Positions 1 to 7,785 of a DNA stretch of 12,628 nt are shown piece after piece. The stretch lies in contig JBDUDA010000070.1 of assembly GCA_040003205.1 (NCBI GenBank), forward strand, positions 1 through 12,628, given 5' to 3'. The first letter of the stretch is position 1. Each line of letters opens with the position of its first letter. The DNA comes from JALYIM01 sp040003205 (GTDB lineage Bacteria; Acidobacteriota; Terriglobia; Terriglobales; Acidobacteriaceae). Below the pieces are notes generated by a model. The model was not told the origin of the DNA, made no database searches, and worked only from the letters and a program-made list of their open reading frames with translations. The translations under genes and the position numbers were made by a program.

Positions 1-409
1 GCAGAAGAATATCGGAGGTAATAAAGTAGGGGATATTGCCAACCACGCGCGCCGGTTCTGGCTGTTGGTCAATTCCGGGGCGCGTGCTGCCAGGCTTGGG
101 TCCAAAGAGCGTGTTGAAGTCTATAGCGAGAATATCGCCCTCGATGATTTCTACATTCGGCACCAGAGCAAAATTCATGCGCAATTGCGCGGACAGCACG
201 CGGTCGGTCTCAACAGCCACCACCCGTCGCGCTCGGCGGGCCAGAAGGGAAGTGAGCACTCCTCGCCCGGGGCCGATTTCAAGCACTGTGCTCTGGGACA
301 GATTCCCCATAGCTTCGACAATACGCATTGCGGCGGAGTCGTCCACCAGAAAATGTTGTCCGAGCTTCGGCTTTGACTTGTTTGGGCGGGCAGCAGAAAC
401 TTTCGGCAC
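1..409 (-). CDS. rsmA: Ribosomal RNA small subunit methyltransferase A, 5' part (partial)
   Basis: RsmA (KsgA) dimethylates two adjacent adenines in the 3'-terminal helix 45 of 16S rRNA, using S-adenosylmethionine, late in 30S assembly. The reverse-strand frame is open to the left edge, so about the first 136 codons are present and the C-terminal part is missing. Seen in order: the family start motif KLGQHFL, the SAM-binding motif I VLEIGPGRGVLT, the acidic loop VVAVETD, EGDIL, and the catalytic motif NIPYFITS, which matches the NxPY signature of N6-adenine rRNA methylases. I chose the GTG at 407-409 because AGAAGG (plus-strand 415-420) lies 5 nt upstream. An in-frame ATG at 443-445 would add 12 residues but has no good ribosome-binding site. 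It is divergent from glgA with about 190 nt between them. Identification is firm; only the start is uncertain. Confidence 0.95.
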   Translation of the reverse strand, partial: MPKVSAARPNKSKPKLGQHFLVDDSAAMRIVEAMGNLSQSTVLEIGPGRGVLTSLLARRARRVVAVETDRVLSAQLRMNFALVPNVEIIEGDILAIDFNTLFGPKPGSTRPGIDQQPEPARVVGNIPYFITSDILL

Positions 410-528
410 TATTACCTTCTCTCTTCTCGCATCTAATCCCCGCATCTGATTTGATCCGCCCCTTTGCGGAACGGGCCGACGGTGGTCGCGGTGTTGTGTC
501 CCGCTGGTCTTCTCCCGGCTCGATCTTC

Positions 529-534
529 TATGAT
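529..534 (+). promoter_or_regulatory. Possible -10 element (TATGAT) for glgA
   Basis: TATGAT matches five of six positions of the sigma-70 -10 consensus. It would put a transcription start near 541 and give a 5' leader of about 57 nt before glgA. No good -35 hexamer lies 16-18 nt upstream, so the call is weak. The rest of 410-597, between divergent rsmA and glgA, shows no other clear element except a short TGCGC-TC-GCGCA inverted repeat at 539-550. Confidence 0.25.
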
Positions 535-597
535 AACGTGCGCTCGCGCATCATCGCGTAAAGTTTTGAGAATCACTCTTCGGAGGACTTCATCTTC

Positions 598-2064
598 ATG
601 CGCATTGCATTTGTAGCTGCGGAAGGCGTGCCTTTCTCGAAGACGGGTGGTCTAGGAGATGTGGTCGGCGCGTTGCCCCATGCGCTGGCAGCGTCCGGGC
701 ACGAGGTCAGCGTTTTTCTGCCACGCTATCGCCAGACCAAGCTGACTGATCCGCGAACCGTAATCAGCAGTATCACGGTTCCGTTCGACGATCGTTATCG
801 TTTCTGTTCTGTATTGACAGCGGGGAAAGTGTCTGGCGTACAGTTCTATTTTATAGAATACCCTCCGTATTTCGATCGCGACGGACTCTACGGTAATCCT
901 GCTGGCGACTACCCCGACAACGCCGAGCGCTTCTCGTTATTCTCGCGTGCAGTACTGGAAGCGTCAAAAATAATAGGAGTGCCGCAGATTTTTCACTGCC
1001 ATGACTGGCAGGCGGCCCTGGTCCCAGTGTTGCTGCGTACGCAATATGCGGCCGATCCGGCGTTTCGTGATGTGTCCACGGTATTCACGATTCATAACAT
1101 GGGATATCAGGGAGTCTTCCCGCCTGAGACGCTGCCTCTATTGGGATTGCCTTGGGACCTGTTCACGATTTCGAAGATGGAATTTTTTGGCCAGGTTAAT
1201 TTTCTGAAAGGCGCGCTGGTATACGCAGATTTTGTCACCACCGTCAGCCGTAAATACAGCCAGGAAATTCAGACCACGGAATTCGGCTTCGGTCTGGAGG
1301 GCGTGCTGCGCAATCGTACTTCGACAGTAAGCGGAATTGTGAATGGAGTGGACTACGAGCAATGGAGTCCGGAGAAAGATAAATTTATAGTAGCCCAGTA
1401 TTCCTCCGACGATTTATCCGGCAAATTAAAATGCAAAGAAGACCTGCTGGCGGCATTCGGTATTTCCAAAGCTGACTTGAAAACGCCTGTCATTGGAATT
1501 GTGTCGCGCTTCGCCGCGCAAAAAGGATTCGATCTCATCGGGCAGATCATGGACCGCCTCGCGCGCGAGGAAATGATTCTGCTTACGCTCGGCAACGGCG
1601 ACCGCCAGTATGAAGAAATGTTCTTGCGCCTCAATAAACAATTCCCCCAGAAGATTGCGGTTAAAGTTGCCTACGACAATGCGATTGCTCACAAGATCGA
1701 GGCCGGTAGCGACATGTTCCTCATGCCGTCGAGATACGAACCGTGCGGCCTCAATCAGATTTACAGCCTAAGGTATGGGACTGTGCCCATCGTGCGAGCC
1801 ACCGGCGGTCTGGACGACACCATCGAGTCGTGGGAACCACGCACCGGCAAGGGAACGGGATTTAAATTCACCGAATACGTCGGCGAGTCGTTGCTTCTGA
1901 CGATCAAAGAAGCGCTGCGCGCCTATCGCGAAACTTCATCGTGGCAACAATTGATGCGCAATGGCATGAGCAAAGATTTCTCCTGGAGTAATTCGGCCAG
2001 GGAATATGTTCGCGTGTACGAGCGGGCGAGACAATTGCGTGCCCAAAATGCCGATACAGTGTGA
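598..2064 (+). CDS. glgA: Glycogen synthase (ADP-glucose type, GT5)
   Basis: GlgA transfers glucose from ADP-glucose to the non-reducing end of a growing alpha-1,4-glucan, the chain-elongating step of bacterial glycogen synthesis in the cytosol. The 488-residue protein is close to the usual bacterial length (about 480). The N-terminal GT5 domain opens with the KTGGLGD motif, with Lys15 at the position of the ADP-glucose-binding lysine of the E. coli enzyme. It continues with HCHDWQAAL, TIHNMGYQG and the SGIVNGVDYEQWSP block. The C-terminal GT-B domain has IGIVSRFAAQKGFDLI and SRYEPCGLNQIYSLRYG, in which Glu381 is the expected active-site glutamate, followed by ATGGLDDT. GGAGG at 582-586 supports the ATG, though the spacing of 11 nt is long. 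dinB follows after 25 nt, so the two may be cotranscribed. No other glycogen gene is in the window. Confidence 0.97.
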   Translation: MRIAFVAAEGVPFSKTGGLGDVVGALPHALAASGHEVSVFLPRYRQTKLTDPRTVISSITVPFDDRYRFCSVLTAGKVSGVQFYFIEYPPYFDRDGLYGNPAGDYPDNAERFSLFSRAVLEASKIIGVPQIFHCHDWQAALVPVLLRTQYAADPAFRDVSTVFTIHNMGYQGVFPPETLPLLGLPWDLFTISKMEFFGQVNFLKGALVYADFVTTVSRKYSQEIQTTEFGFGLEGVLRNRTSTVSGIVNGVDYEQWSPEKDKFIVAQYSSDDLSGKLKCKEDLLAAFGISKADLKTPVIGIVSRFAAQKGFDLIGQIMDRLAREEMILLTLGNGDRQYEEMFLRLNKQFPQKIAVKVAYDNAIAHKIEAGSDMFLMPSRYEPCGLNQIYSLRYGTVPIVRATGGLDDTIESWEPRTGKGTGFKFTEYVGESLLLTIKEALRAYRETSSWQQLMRNGMSKDFSWSNSAREYVRVYERARQLRAQNADTV

Positions 2065-2089
2065 CGTCTGAATAATTGCGGTAGAACTG

Positions 2090-3328
2090 ATGACAAGAAC
2101 CATCTTCCACGTAGATATGGACGCCTTCTTCGTATCCGTGGAAGAACTGTTTGACCCCGCGCTAAAAGGCAAAGCCGTCGTGGTCGGCGGCCAGCGCAAC
2201 GAACGCGGAGTGGTTGCCGCGGCTTCGTATGAGGCCCGCAAGTTTGGAGTCCACTCCGCCATGCCGTTACGGACGGCGGCGAAAATGTGTCCGCAGGCAA
2301 TTTTTGTGGAAGGACATTCAGACCGTTACCGCGAGTATTCCGCCAAAGTCCATCGTGTCCTGACGTCATTTTCTCCTCAGGTTGAGATGGCCTCGGTTGA
2401 CGAAGCTTATCTCGACATGACTGGGACAGAGCGTTTGCATGGACCCCCTTTACAAGCAGCTCATAAGCTTCATGACAAGATGAAATCTGAAACGCAGCTC
2501 AACTGTTCGATCGGAATCGGGATTTCGCGCCTGATCGCGAAAGTTTCTTCAGCAAAAGCCAAGCCGCACGGCGTGCTCTGGATCGTTCCCGGACAAGAGG
2601 CAAAATTTCTAGCTCCCCTCGACGTACGCGATATCCCGGGCGTCGGCAAAGTTACCGAGCAGAATCTTTTGAATTTGGGGATCGCTAAGGTCGGCGACTT
2701 GGGAAAATTCGACGAATCATTTCTGCAAGAACATTTCGGCAAGTGGGGCCTGGCGCTGGCGGGTAAGTCCCGGGGCGAAGACGCCGGAGGCTGGTTCGAC
2801 AGCGAGGTAGGCGAGGATGTGGGCCCGAAATCCATCAGCCACGAACACACCTACAACGACGACACTAGTAATCAGGAGCAGATGGAATCCACGCTGATGC
2901 GCCTCTCCGAGATGGTCGGCAGGCGATTACGCGAAGGTGAGTTGTTCGCTCGCACCATCCAGTTAAAACTCCGCTACAAAGACTTCACAACCATCACTCG
3001 CGCTCACACTGTGAGTTCTCCCACGCATCTCGACACAGAGATTTTTGAGGCGGTAAGGTCGCTCTTCCGCAAGAATTGGCGCAGCGGAGCGCAGGTCCGT
3101 TTGCTGGGCGTCCATGTTTCTTCTTTCGAAGTGGCAGCGGGCCAGGGGGATTTGCTGGAAGACGGACGTCGCGAACGCTGGCAGCAAGCGCTCTCCGCCG
3201 CCGATCGCTTGCGCGATAGGTTTGGAGAGGCAAGCGTGGCTATGGCATCGGGAATGAGAGGCGCATTCCGCGAGCGAACGCACGAGAATCCGGCGGCGTT
3301 GCCGGGAAAGAGTAAGAAGCCGGAGTAG
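2090..3328 (+). CDS. dinB: DNA polymerase IV (Y-family translesion polymerase)
   Basis: Pol IV is an error-prone translesion DNA polymerase that extends past bulky or alkylated bases. The 412-residue protein has the palm motif HVDMDAFF with metal-binding Asp9 and steric-gate Phe14, and the second catalytic motif SVDEAYLD with Asp104 and Glu105. The thumb helix-hairpin-helix DIPGVGKVTEQ begins at about residue 181, and a little-finger domain follows at about 240-360. The C-terminus ends in RERTHENPA plus a short basic tail. No typical QLxLF clamp-binding motif is at the very end; QGDLL at residues 352-356 may be a variant. The ATG is preceded by an in-frame stop at 2069-2071 and has no strong ribosome-binding site. 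The 25-nt gap after glgA suggests read-through. No LexA-type operator was recognised. Confidence 0.96.
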   Translation: MTRTIFHVDMDAFFVSVEELFDPALKGKAVVVGGQRNERGVVAAASYEARKFGVHSAMPLRTAAKMCPQAIFVEGHSDRYREYSAKVHRVLTSFSPQVEMASVDEAYLDMTGTERLHGPPLQAAHKLHDKMKSETQLNCSIGIGISRLIAKVSSAKAKPHGVLWIVPGQEAKFLAPLDVRDIPGVGKVTEQNLLNLGIAKVGDLGKFDESFLQEHFGKWGLALAGKSRGEDAGGWFDSEVGEDVGPKSISHEHTYNDDTSNQEQMESTLMRLSEMVGRRLREGELFARTIQLKLRYKDFTTITRAHTVSSPTHLDTEIFEAVRSLFRKNWRSGAQVRLLGVHVSSFEVAAGQGDLLEDGRRERWQQALSAADRLRDRFGEASVAMASGMRGAFRERTHENPAALPGKSKKPE

Positions 3329-3360
3329 GCAAAAACCCAATTTCAGGGAGCGGTGGCCGC

Positions 3361-3402
3361 AAAATACGAAGGCCAGAAGCCGGAGGGTATCCGGTTCCGG
3401 CC
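3361..3402 (-). terminator. Hairpin terminator after the TonB/M48 unit
   Basis: Read on the minus strand, GGCCGGAACCGGA and TCCGGCTTCTGGCC form a stem of about 13 bp with one mismatch and one bulge around a TACCC loop, followed by TTCGTATTTT. The hairpin sits 40 nt beyond the stop codon of the M48 gene. On the plus strand the same hairpin follows dinB but lacks a T-rich tail, so it is better placed as a terminator for the minus-strand unit. It may partly serve both convergent genes. Confidence 0.5.
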
Positions 3403-3441
3403 TGCGCTTACTGCAACTCGTAATGAAAGTCTCTGCGGCTA

Positions 3442-5181
3442 TTAATTGCTGCGTTTCGTGTTGTCCGCTGTTGTCGGAGTGCCCGCACTCTCTTCGCTGG
3501 CAAACCTTGAAAGCCGGGGATAGAACGGCGTCACTTCAAACGGCATCTTGTCGCGCGCTGACGTGATCGCCACCGGCGCCGATTTCACCATTTCGACGTG
3601 ATCGTCCCACGCATTCAGTTTCACTCGTCCACCCAGCGGCAAAGCTGCGATCTGATCTAGCTTGGCTGCATCCAGCGCAGGGCCGGATGACTCCAGATCG
3701 CCCAGGCGGGTCAAGTTGCCTTTGTCGTCCGTCAAGCGATTCCCCAGATGCGCGGTCAATAGAGCCGGCAAATGCGAAGCCCGGGTGCTGAGCACTTTCA
3801 GGAACAAGCTTGCGGCATCCAGTTTTCCCGCATACGGAGAATTCTTCAAAAGTAGAATCGCCTTCGTGTCCGCGGCGGTTTCTTCCTCGGGATTATGTCG
3901 GAATCCAAAATTCTTGTAGGTGGATTCGTCGGTAAACAGCATGCGATCATTGAAGGCGAATTTGCTGCCCAGATTGTGACCTAAAACGATGTGAGCCAAT
4001 TCGTGAGAAAGAATCGCGGCCAGACTTGCTTCATCCGGAAGCACGTCAATCAACCCACGGCTGATGATGATGGTATTGCCAACGCTGAAAGTTTCCAGCG
4101 GAGAAGTTAACAACACGCGCGCCCGCACCGGGCGTGGCAATTCGATATTGTTAGTGATCTGGAGATTGTTGACGACCGTCTGCAGAATATTGTCCACCTG
4201 TCCGGCAGGGGCCAGAAGTCCGGCTTCCTGCAAGCGCTCGAGAACGTTATCTTCGGCCTGTTGCTGCCACTCACGTTGCGCTTCCAAAGGCGAAGCATCC
4301 TGTGCGGCAACGCTTTCGTCTTTGACGGCGTCCACTCTCAACTGTGTCAGCTCAGAACTTTTGGAATTGCTTTGCAGATCGTATCCCCAAATGCGAGTCT
4401 GGGCCTTGAAAGCCAGCTTGTCCTTGGAGTGATAACTAAAATCGCCTTCCTCGCTATAGATGTATGTCGGAATCCAGTAGCCGGGAATCAGGTTTAACCG
4501 CCAGCTATCCATGTGGAAGTAAAAAGCATTCTTCGGACGTGGAGCGTAGGTTCCATTTAGGCGGACGATGTTGTAGTTCTGATCTTCCACCCACATGCGG
4601 CCCAGGAAGCGGCTCTGTCCCGCGTCCTTTTGAGGAGTCACGTCGAACACCAGGCAGCGGACATCACCGAGAAACTCGCGATGGATGTACTTGAAGTCGT
4701 AGTGTTTGCGATCAAACTCTTCGCGGTCGGCGAAAATCATCCAGGAAAAACCCATGGGATTGTATTCAAGCTTGAACAGCTTGCCTACGCCGCCCAACAG
4801 GCTCTTGCGCAAACTGGAGTCCTTGCTCATGTAGTCGCGACGGTCCACCGCCTCGCCCAGGTCCATGCGTCCAAGGAAATAGTGATCACCTTTGGGGATG
4901 GATCCCAGTTGTTGATCGGGAGCCAGATCCTGCAGATAGGTCTCGACCAGCGGAGTGCGCGTGCTCAACATCTTGATCAAGGCATGCTCGCGCAGAATGC
5001 TGCGGTCCACGACCTGGTCCATGGTCGTGACGGGCGTCAGTTCGGCGGCGTCGGGCTGCGCTTGCACTTTGGAAGCTGCAACGGAAGCGGAGACCGCCAC
5101 AGTTGACGGAGCGGCCTGTTGCGCTGCCGCGCTGATCGCACCCACTAAAACCGCAGATAGAATCAATTTCGCATTGCGCAT
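3442..5181 (-). CDS. Secreted M48-family zinc metalloprotease with LolA-like N-terminal region
   Basis: This is predicted to be an exported zinc endopeptidase of 579 residues. Residues 1-20 look like a Sec signal peptide (basic start, hydrophobic core, AAA before Gln21). Residues of about 85-290 form a beta-rich region with blocks such as FLGDVRCLVFDVTP and RMWVEDQNYNIVRLNGTY, resembling LolA-like periplasmic lipoprotein-binding folds. The M48 catalytic domain follows with HELAH at 393-397 (zinc His393 and His397, general base Glu394) and EETAAD, giving the third zinc ligand Glu434 and the conserved Asp438. The C-terminus has no TPR repeats, unlike BepA-type M48 proteins. The ATG is well supported by AGAGGA 8 nt upstream. 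It lies 19 nt downstream of the TonB-like gene, so the two are very likely one transcript. Family assignment is firm; the substrate and the N-terminal fold are inference. Confidence 0.88.
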   Translation of the reverse strand: MRNAKLILSAVLVGAISAAAQQAAPSTVAVSASVAASKVQAQPDAAELTPVTTMDQVVDRSILREHALIKMLSTRTPLVETYLQDLAPDQQLGSIPKGDHYFLGRMDLGEAVDRRDYMSKDSSLRKSLLGGVGKLFKLEYNPMGFSWMIFADREEFDRKHYDFKYIHREFLGDVRCLVFDVTPQKDAGQSRFLGRMWVEDQNYNIVRLNGTYAPRPKNAFYFHMDSWRLNLIPGYWIPTYIYSEEGDFSYHSKDKLAFKAQTRIWGYDLQSNSKSSELTQLRVDAVKDESVAAQDASPLEAQREWQQQAEDNVLERLQEAGLLAPAGQVDNILQTVVNNLQITNNIELPRPVRARVLLTSPLETFSVGNTIIISRGLIDVLPDEASLAAILSHELAHIVLGHNLGSKFAFNDRMLFTDESTYKNFGFRHNPEEETAADTKAILLLKNSPYAGKLDAASLFLKVLSTRASHLPALLTAHLGNRLTDDKGNLTRLGDLESSGPALDAAKLDQIAALPLGGRVKLNAWDDHVEMVKSAPVAITSARDKMPFEVTPFYPRLSRFASEESAGTPTTADNTKRSN

Positions 5182-5200
5182 AATCTGGTCCTCTCTAAAG

Positions 5201-6235
5201 TCACATCGCTAACTGAAATGTCACGTGTACGACGGCCGTGGAATCGACCGGAGATCCGTTTTTTTCCGCCGGCTTAAATTTGATTTCGTCGGCTGCTGCG
5301 GTCGCAGTTTCGTCCAAGCCGTGGCCGAGGCCACGCACAACACGGTTCACATGCAACTGTCCGTTGGCGCCGAATAAAACCTCGAGCAGCACCTCGCCCT
5401 GCAATCTCAGTTGCCGGGCTTCCTGGGTGTAGGCAGGATTCGGCTTGTATAGGATTTCGACGGACGAGCTTCTCAACGCGGTGTCCGTCAAGTGCGGCTT
5501 ATTGACGGTGGCAACTTCTTGCGCCCCGAACCCGGCGTTTTGCGTAGACCCGCGTCCACCGGTTCGGCCGTCACCTCTTCCAGGCTGAGCAATGCCATCG
5601 CCGAAGCCCGCGCTGGCGATCGTTCCTTTTATTCCATGCGCTCCACCGCTGCCGTTTCCGTTACCTTGTCCGTCGGGAAGATCGAATCCACCGAGCTTTG
5701 CCGTCAGCCCACTAGTGTCCTTGCCTTGAGCCTTCAATCCGTTTGGATCGCCGAAGCCGCCAGTCTGTACTTTCTCCGGAGGAGCGTTCAGCGTGGGAAG
5801 AGCAGAACTTCCGAACGATCCGGTGTAAACAAGCTTGGCTGGAAGCGCGCCGCTGATTTTCGGAAGCTGCGGCACTTCATTTTTCGCTTCAAACTTTGGA
5901 GCTTCGATTACCTTTTCCGCGTCCTTCTTTTTTGGGCGAATAATATCTTTAGGAACAACCAGTCTCGGGGCTGCAAATACGGGCGGCGGCAGCAATTTCG
6001 CCAGCATCAACTTTTTTTGAGGCTGCTGGGACACATGATGTTTTGCCTGCACAACCGGCCGCGGCACCAGCTCCGTCACGGAGTATTTGCGTCGCAATGT
6101 CATCTTCTCGGGCCACAAAAATCCGGCAAAAATCAGAAATACAATGAATACGACCTGTAAACCGTAGCTCGCGGCTAGCGTCCGCCAATCCATCCTGCGT
6201 TCAGGGATCAGTCCACACTCAAAGTAATCAGACAT
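5201..6235 (-). CDS. TonB-family envelope protein with GFG-repeat linker
   Basis: This is a single-pass inner-membrane protein of 344 residues with a C-terminal TonB domain, which normally contacts outer-membrane partners. A short cytosolic start is followed by one membrane segment at about 21-41. A basic, proline-rich stretch runs over about 55-130. A Gly-rich linker with five GFG-like motifs has its Phe residues at 141, 161, 184, 211 and 236. The TonB C-terminal fold covers about 256-344, with YKPNPAYTQEARQLRLQGEV and the FKPA block typical of this domain. ATG 6235 has only a weak, distant GGAG upstream; Met15 is an alternative start. The gene is first in a two-gene unit with the M48 protease. 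No exbB or exbD is nearby, so true energy transduction is unproven, and many acidobacterial proteins of this type have unknown roles. Confidence 0.85.
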   Translation of the reverse strand: MSDYFECGLIPERRMDWRTLAASYGLQVVFIVFLIFAGFLWPEKMTLRRKYSVTELVPRPVVQAKHHVSQQPQKKLMLAKLLPPPVFAAPRLVVPKDIIRPKKKDAEKVIEAPKFEAKNEVPQLPKISGALPAKLVYTGSFGSSALPTLNAPPEKVQTGGFGDPNGLKAQGKDTSGLTAKLGGFDLPDGQGNGNGSGGAHGIKGTIASAGFGDGIAQPGRGDGRTGGRGSTQNAGFGAQEVATVNKPHLTDTALRSSSVEILYKPNPAYTQEARQLRLQGEVLLEVLFGANGQLHVNRVVRGLGHGLDETATAAADEIKFKPAEKNGSPVDSTAVVHVTFQLAM

Positions 6236-6289
6236 AACAGTCCATAAGCTCCAGTACGGAACCCGAGTCTGGGGAGATTCACGGGCAGA

Positions 6290-6295
6290 GTTATA
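6290..6295 (-). promoter_or_regulatory. Possible -10 element (TATAAC) for the TonB/M48 unit
   Basis: On the minus strand TATAAC matches five of six -10 positions and would give a leader of about 45-50 nt before the TonB-like gene. No good -35 box lies 16-18 nt further upstream; TTTACC is present but 22 nt away. The remaining 6236-6399 gap shows no gene and no hairpin terminator for the upstream permease. Confidence 0.28.
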
Positions 6296-6399
6296 AATTA
6301 CGGGAGAGAGGACAGTGGGTAAACGTGTCCGATGCCGTTGTACTTACGTAACCGATTTGTGTCTCTAAGTCAGGCGGAACACGGTCTCTGAGGGAAAAA

Positions 6400-7785
6400 T
6401 CAAAATTGATTCAGGGCTTTGCGGCGTCGTGCGAAGACGAAAAAGACCGGAATGCCGGCAAGAATTACCAGGCTTCCAGCGAGGGAATTCCGAACATTGT
6501 CAGTGAAGGTGTAATAGAGCAAAATGCTGGACGCAATCACGAAGAGTGCCGGAACAAACGGATAAAGAAAAACACGGTATGGACGCGGAACTTGTGGTTC
6601 GCGCCGCCGGAAAACAAATATGGTGCTTCCGGCGATCATGTAGAAGAGCCACTCGGCAAAAATCGCCAGAGAAAAAAACTGCCGGAAGCTTCCTCCGATC
6701 AGCAATAGGAAGATAGCGAGTATTGCCTGAATCACAATCGCCGCTGAGGGCGTGTGAAAGCGGGGATGCACCTCCGCCAGCTTTGCAAAAAAATATCTGT
6801 CCCGTGCCATCGCGAAGGGGACCCGCGCCCCGCTCATGATCGTACCGTTCAATGTCGCTAACATGGAGAGGGCCATGCCCAACGAGACGATGCTTGCGCC
6901 TGCGGTTCCCATCACCATCGCGATCGCATCGGATGCGGGTCGTTGTGCATGGGCCATCGAAGCTGCCGGCAGCACGTATTGCACGGCGGCGTTAACGAGC
7001 ATGTAAAGCGCCCCGACAGTCGCTACTCCCAGAATCAAGGCAATAGGAATATTGCGTTCAGGTTTGCGAACTTCCCCCGCCACCATGTTTAGATCATTCC
7101 AGCCGTCGTAGGCCCAGAGCGCCGCAACCAGCGCTGCCATAAAACCTGCAAACCCGCCTTTCGCGCCTGTGTACGACTCTCTGAAGTGACTCCAGTTGCC
7201 GCCGCCGTAACTGAAACCAATAAAAACGATTGCGAGGATAATCCCCACTTTCAGGAAGGTAAAAATTAATTGAAACGCGCCCGCCCTGCGAATCCCTATG
7301 TAATTGAGGACGGAAATCACCACCGTCGCTGCAATGGCCGCTACCTGCCCATAGGTAATAGAGAAGGGCGCACCCGCAGGTTGATTTTTCAAAAACGCGA
7401 AGACAGAAAATGTCTCCAGAATACGGACGAAGCCCGTGGTAATGGTCGCGATCGACGCGGGCTTTGCGATGATGAGCCAGGTCCAGCCGTAGAGAAATCC
7501 TCCCAAAGGACCGTAAGCGTCGCGGATATAAACGTATTCTCCCCCTGCCTGAGGCTTCATCGCGCCCAATTCCGCATAGGTGAGGGCGCCAAAAAATGAG
7601 AGGAGTCCGCCGACAACCCACGCCAGATAAACCAACCGGGCGGACCCAACCGCCTGCATCATTTCTGCCGGCACCAGAAAGATTCCGCTTCCGATGACGG
7701 TTCCTACGACAATTGCAGAGGCATGCCGCACATCCAGATCGCGAGCCAGTTGCGGACTGTCCGAGGCTGCAAGCTGAGGGGTCAT
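6400..7785 (-). CDS. APC-superfamily amino-acid permease (LAT/SteT-like)
   Basis: This is a 461-residue polytopic inner-membrane transporter with about 12 hydrophobic segments. The first helix carries VVGTVIGSGIFLVP (residues 26-39), and its GSGIF is the substrate-contacting break in helix 1 of APC transporters. GGEYVYIRDAYGPLGGFLYGW and AYDGWNDLNMVAGEVRKPERN are typical of the L-type amino-acid transporter branch, which includes the Bacillus serine/threonine exchanger SteT. These proteins move neutral amino acids by exchange or proton coupling; the substrate here cannot be read from sequence. The start overlaps the stop of the upstream sodium:solute symporter as ATGA, so the two are translationally coupled. 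The protein ends in a short basic cytosolic tail (RRRKALNQF). No terminator hairpin is obvious after the stop. Confidence 0.9.
   Translation of the reverse strand: MTPQLAASDSPQLARDLDVRHASAIVVGTVIGSGIFLVPAEMMQAVGSARLVYLAWVVGGLLSFFGALTYAELGAMKPQAGGEYVYIRDAYGPLGGFLYGWTWLIIAKPASIATITTGFVRILETFSVFAFLKNQPAGAPFSITYGQVAAIAATVVISVLNYIGIRRAGAFQLIFTFLKVGIILAIVFIGFSYGGGNWSHFRESYTGAKGGFAGFMAALVAALWAYDGWNDLNMVAGEVRKPERNIPIALILGVATVGALYMLVNAAVQYVLPAASMAHAQRPASDAIAMVMGTAGASIVSLGMALSMLATLNGTIMSGARVPFAMARDRYFFAKLAEVHPRFHTPSAAIVIQAILAIFLLLIGGSFRQFFSLAIFAEWLFYMIAGSTIFVFRRREPQVPRPYRVFLYPFVPALFVIASSILLYYTFTDNVRNSLAGSLVILAGIPVFFVFARRRKALNQF

Noticed and set aside
36..449. Plus-strand 137-residue reading frame at the left edge
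   Set aside because: It is antisense to rsmA, whose motifs (GQHFL, EIGPGRG, NIPYF) read clearly on the minus strand. The plus-strand product has no recognisable features.
1923..2369. Minus-strand 148-residue frame across the glgA/dinB junction
   Set aside because: It overlaps the ends of two strongly supported genes and is rich in Arg/Pro, as expected of a shadow frame.
3371..3402. Hairpin as a terminator for dinB
   Set aside because: The plus strand lacks a T-rich tail after the stem. The minus-strand tail is better, so it was assigned to the M48 unit.
5492..6160. Plus-strand 222-residue frame opposite the TonB-like gene
   Set aside because: The minus strand has a membrane anchor, linker and TonB domain. 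The opposite frame is a by-product of its Gly/Pro-rich codons.
6344..6351. TTACGTAA palindrome upstream of the TonB-like gene
   Set aside because: An 8-bp palindrome is expected by chance at this scale, and it has no partner site nearby.
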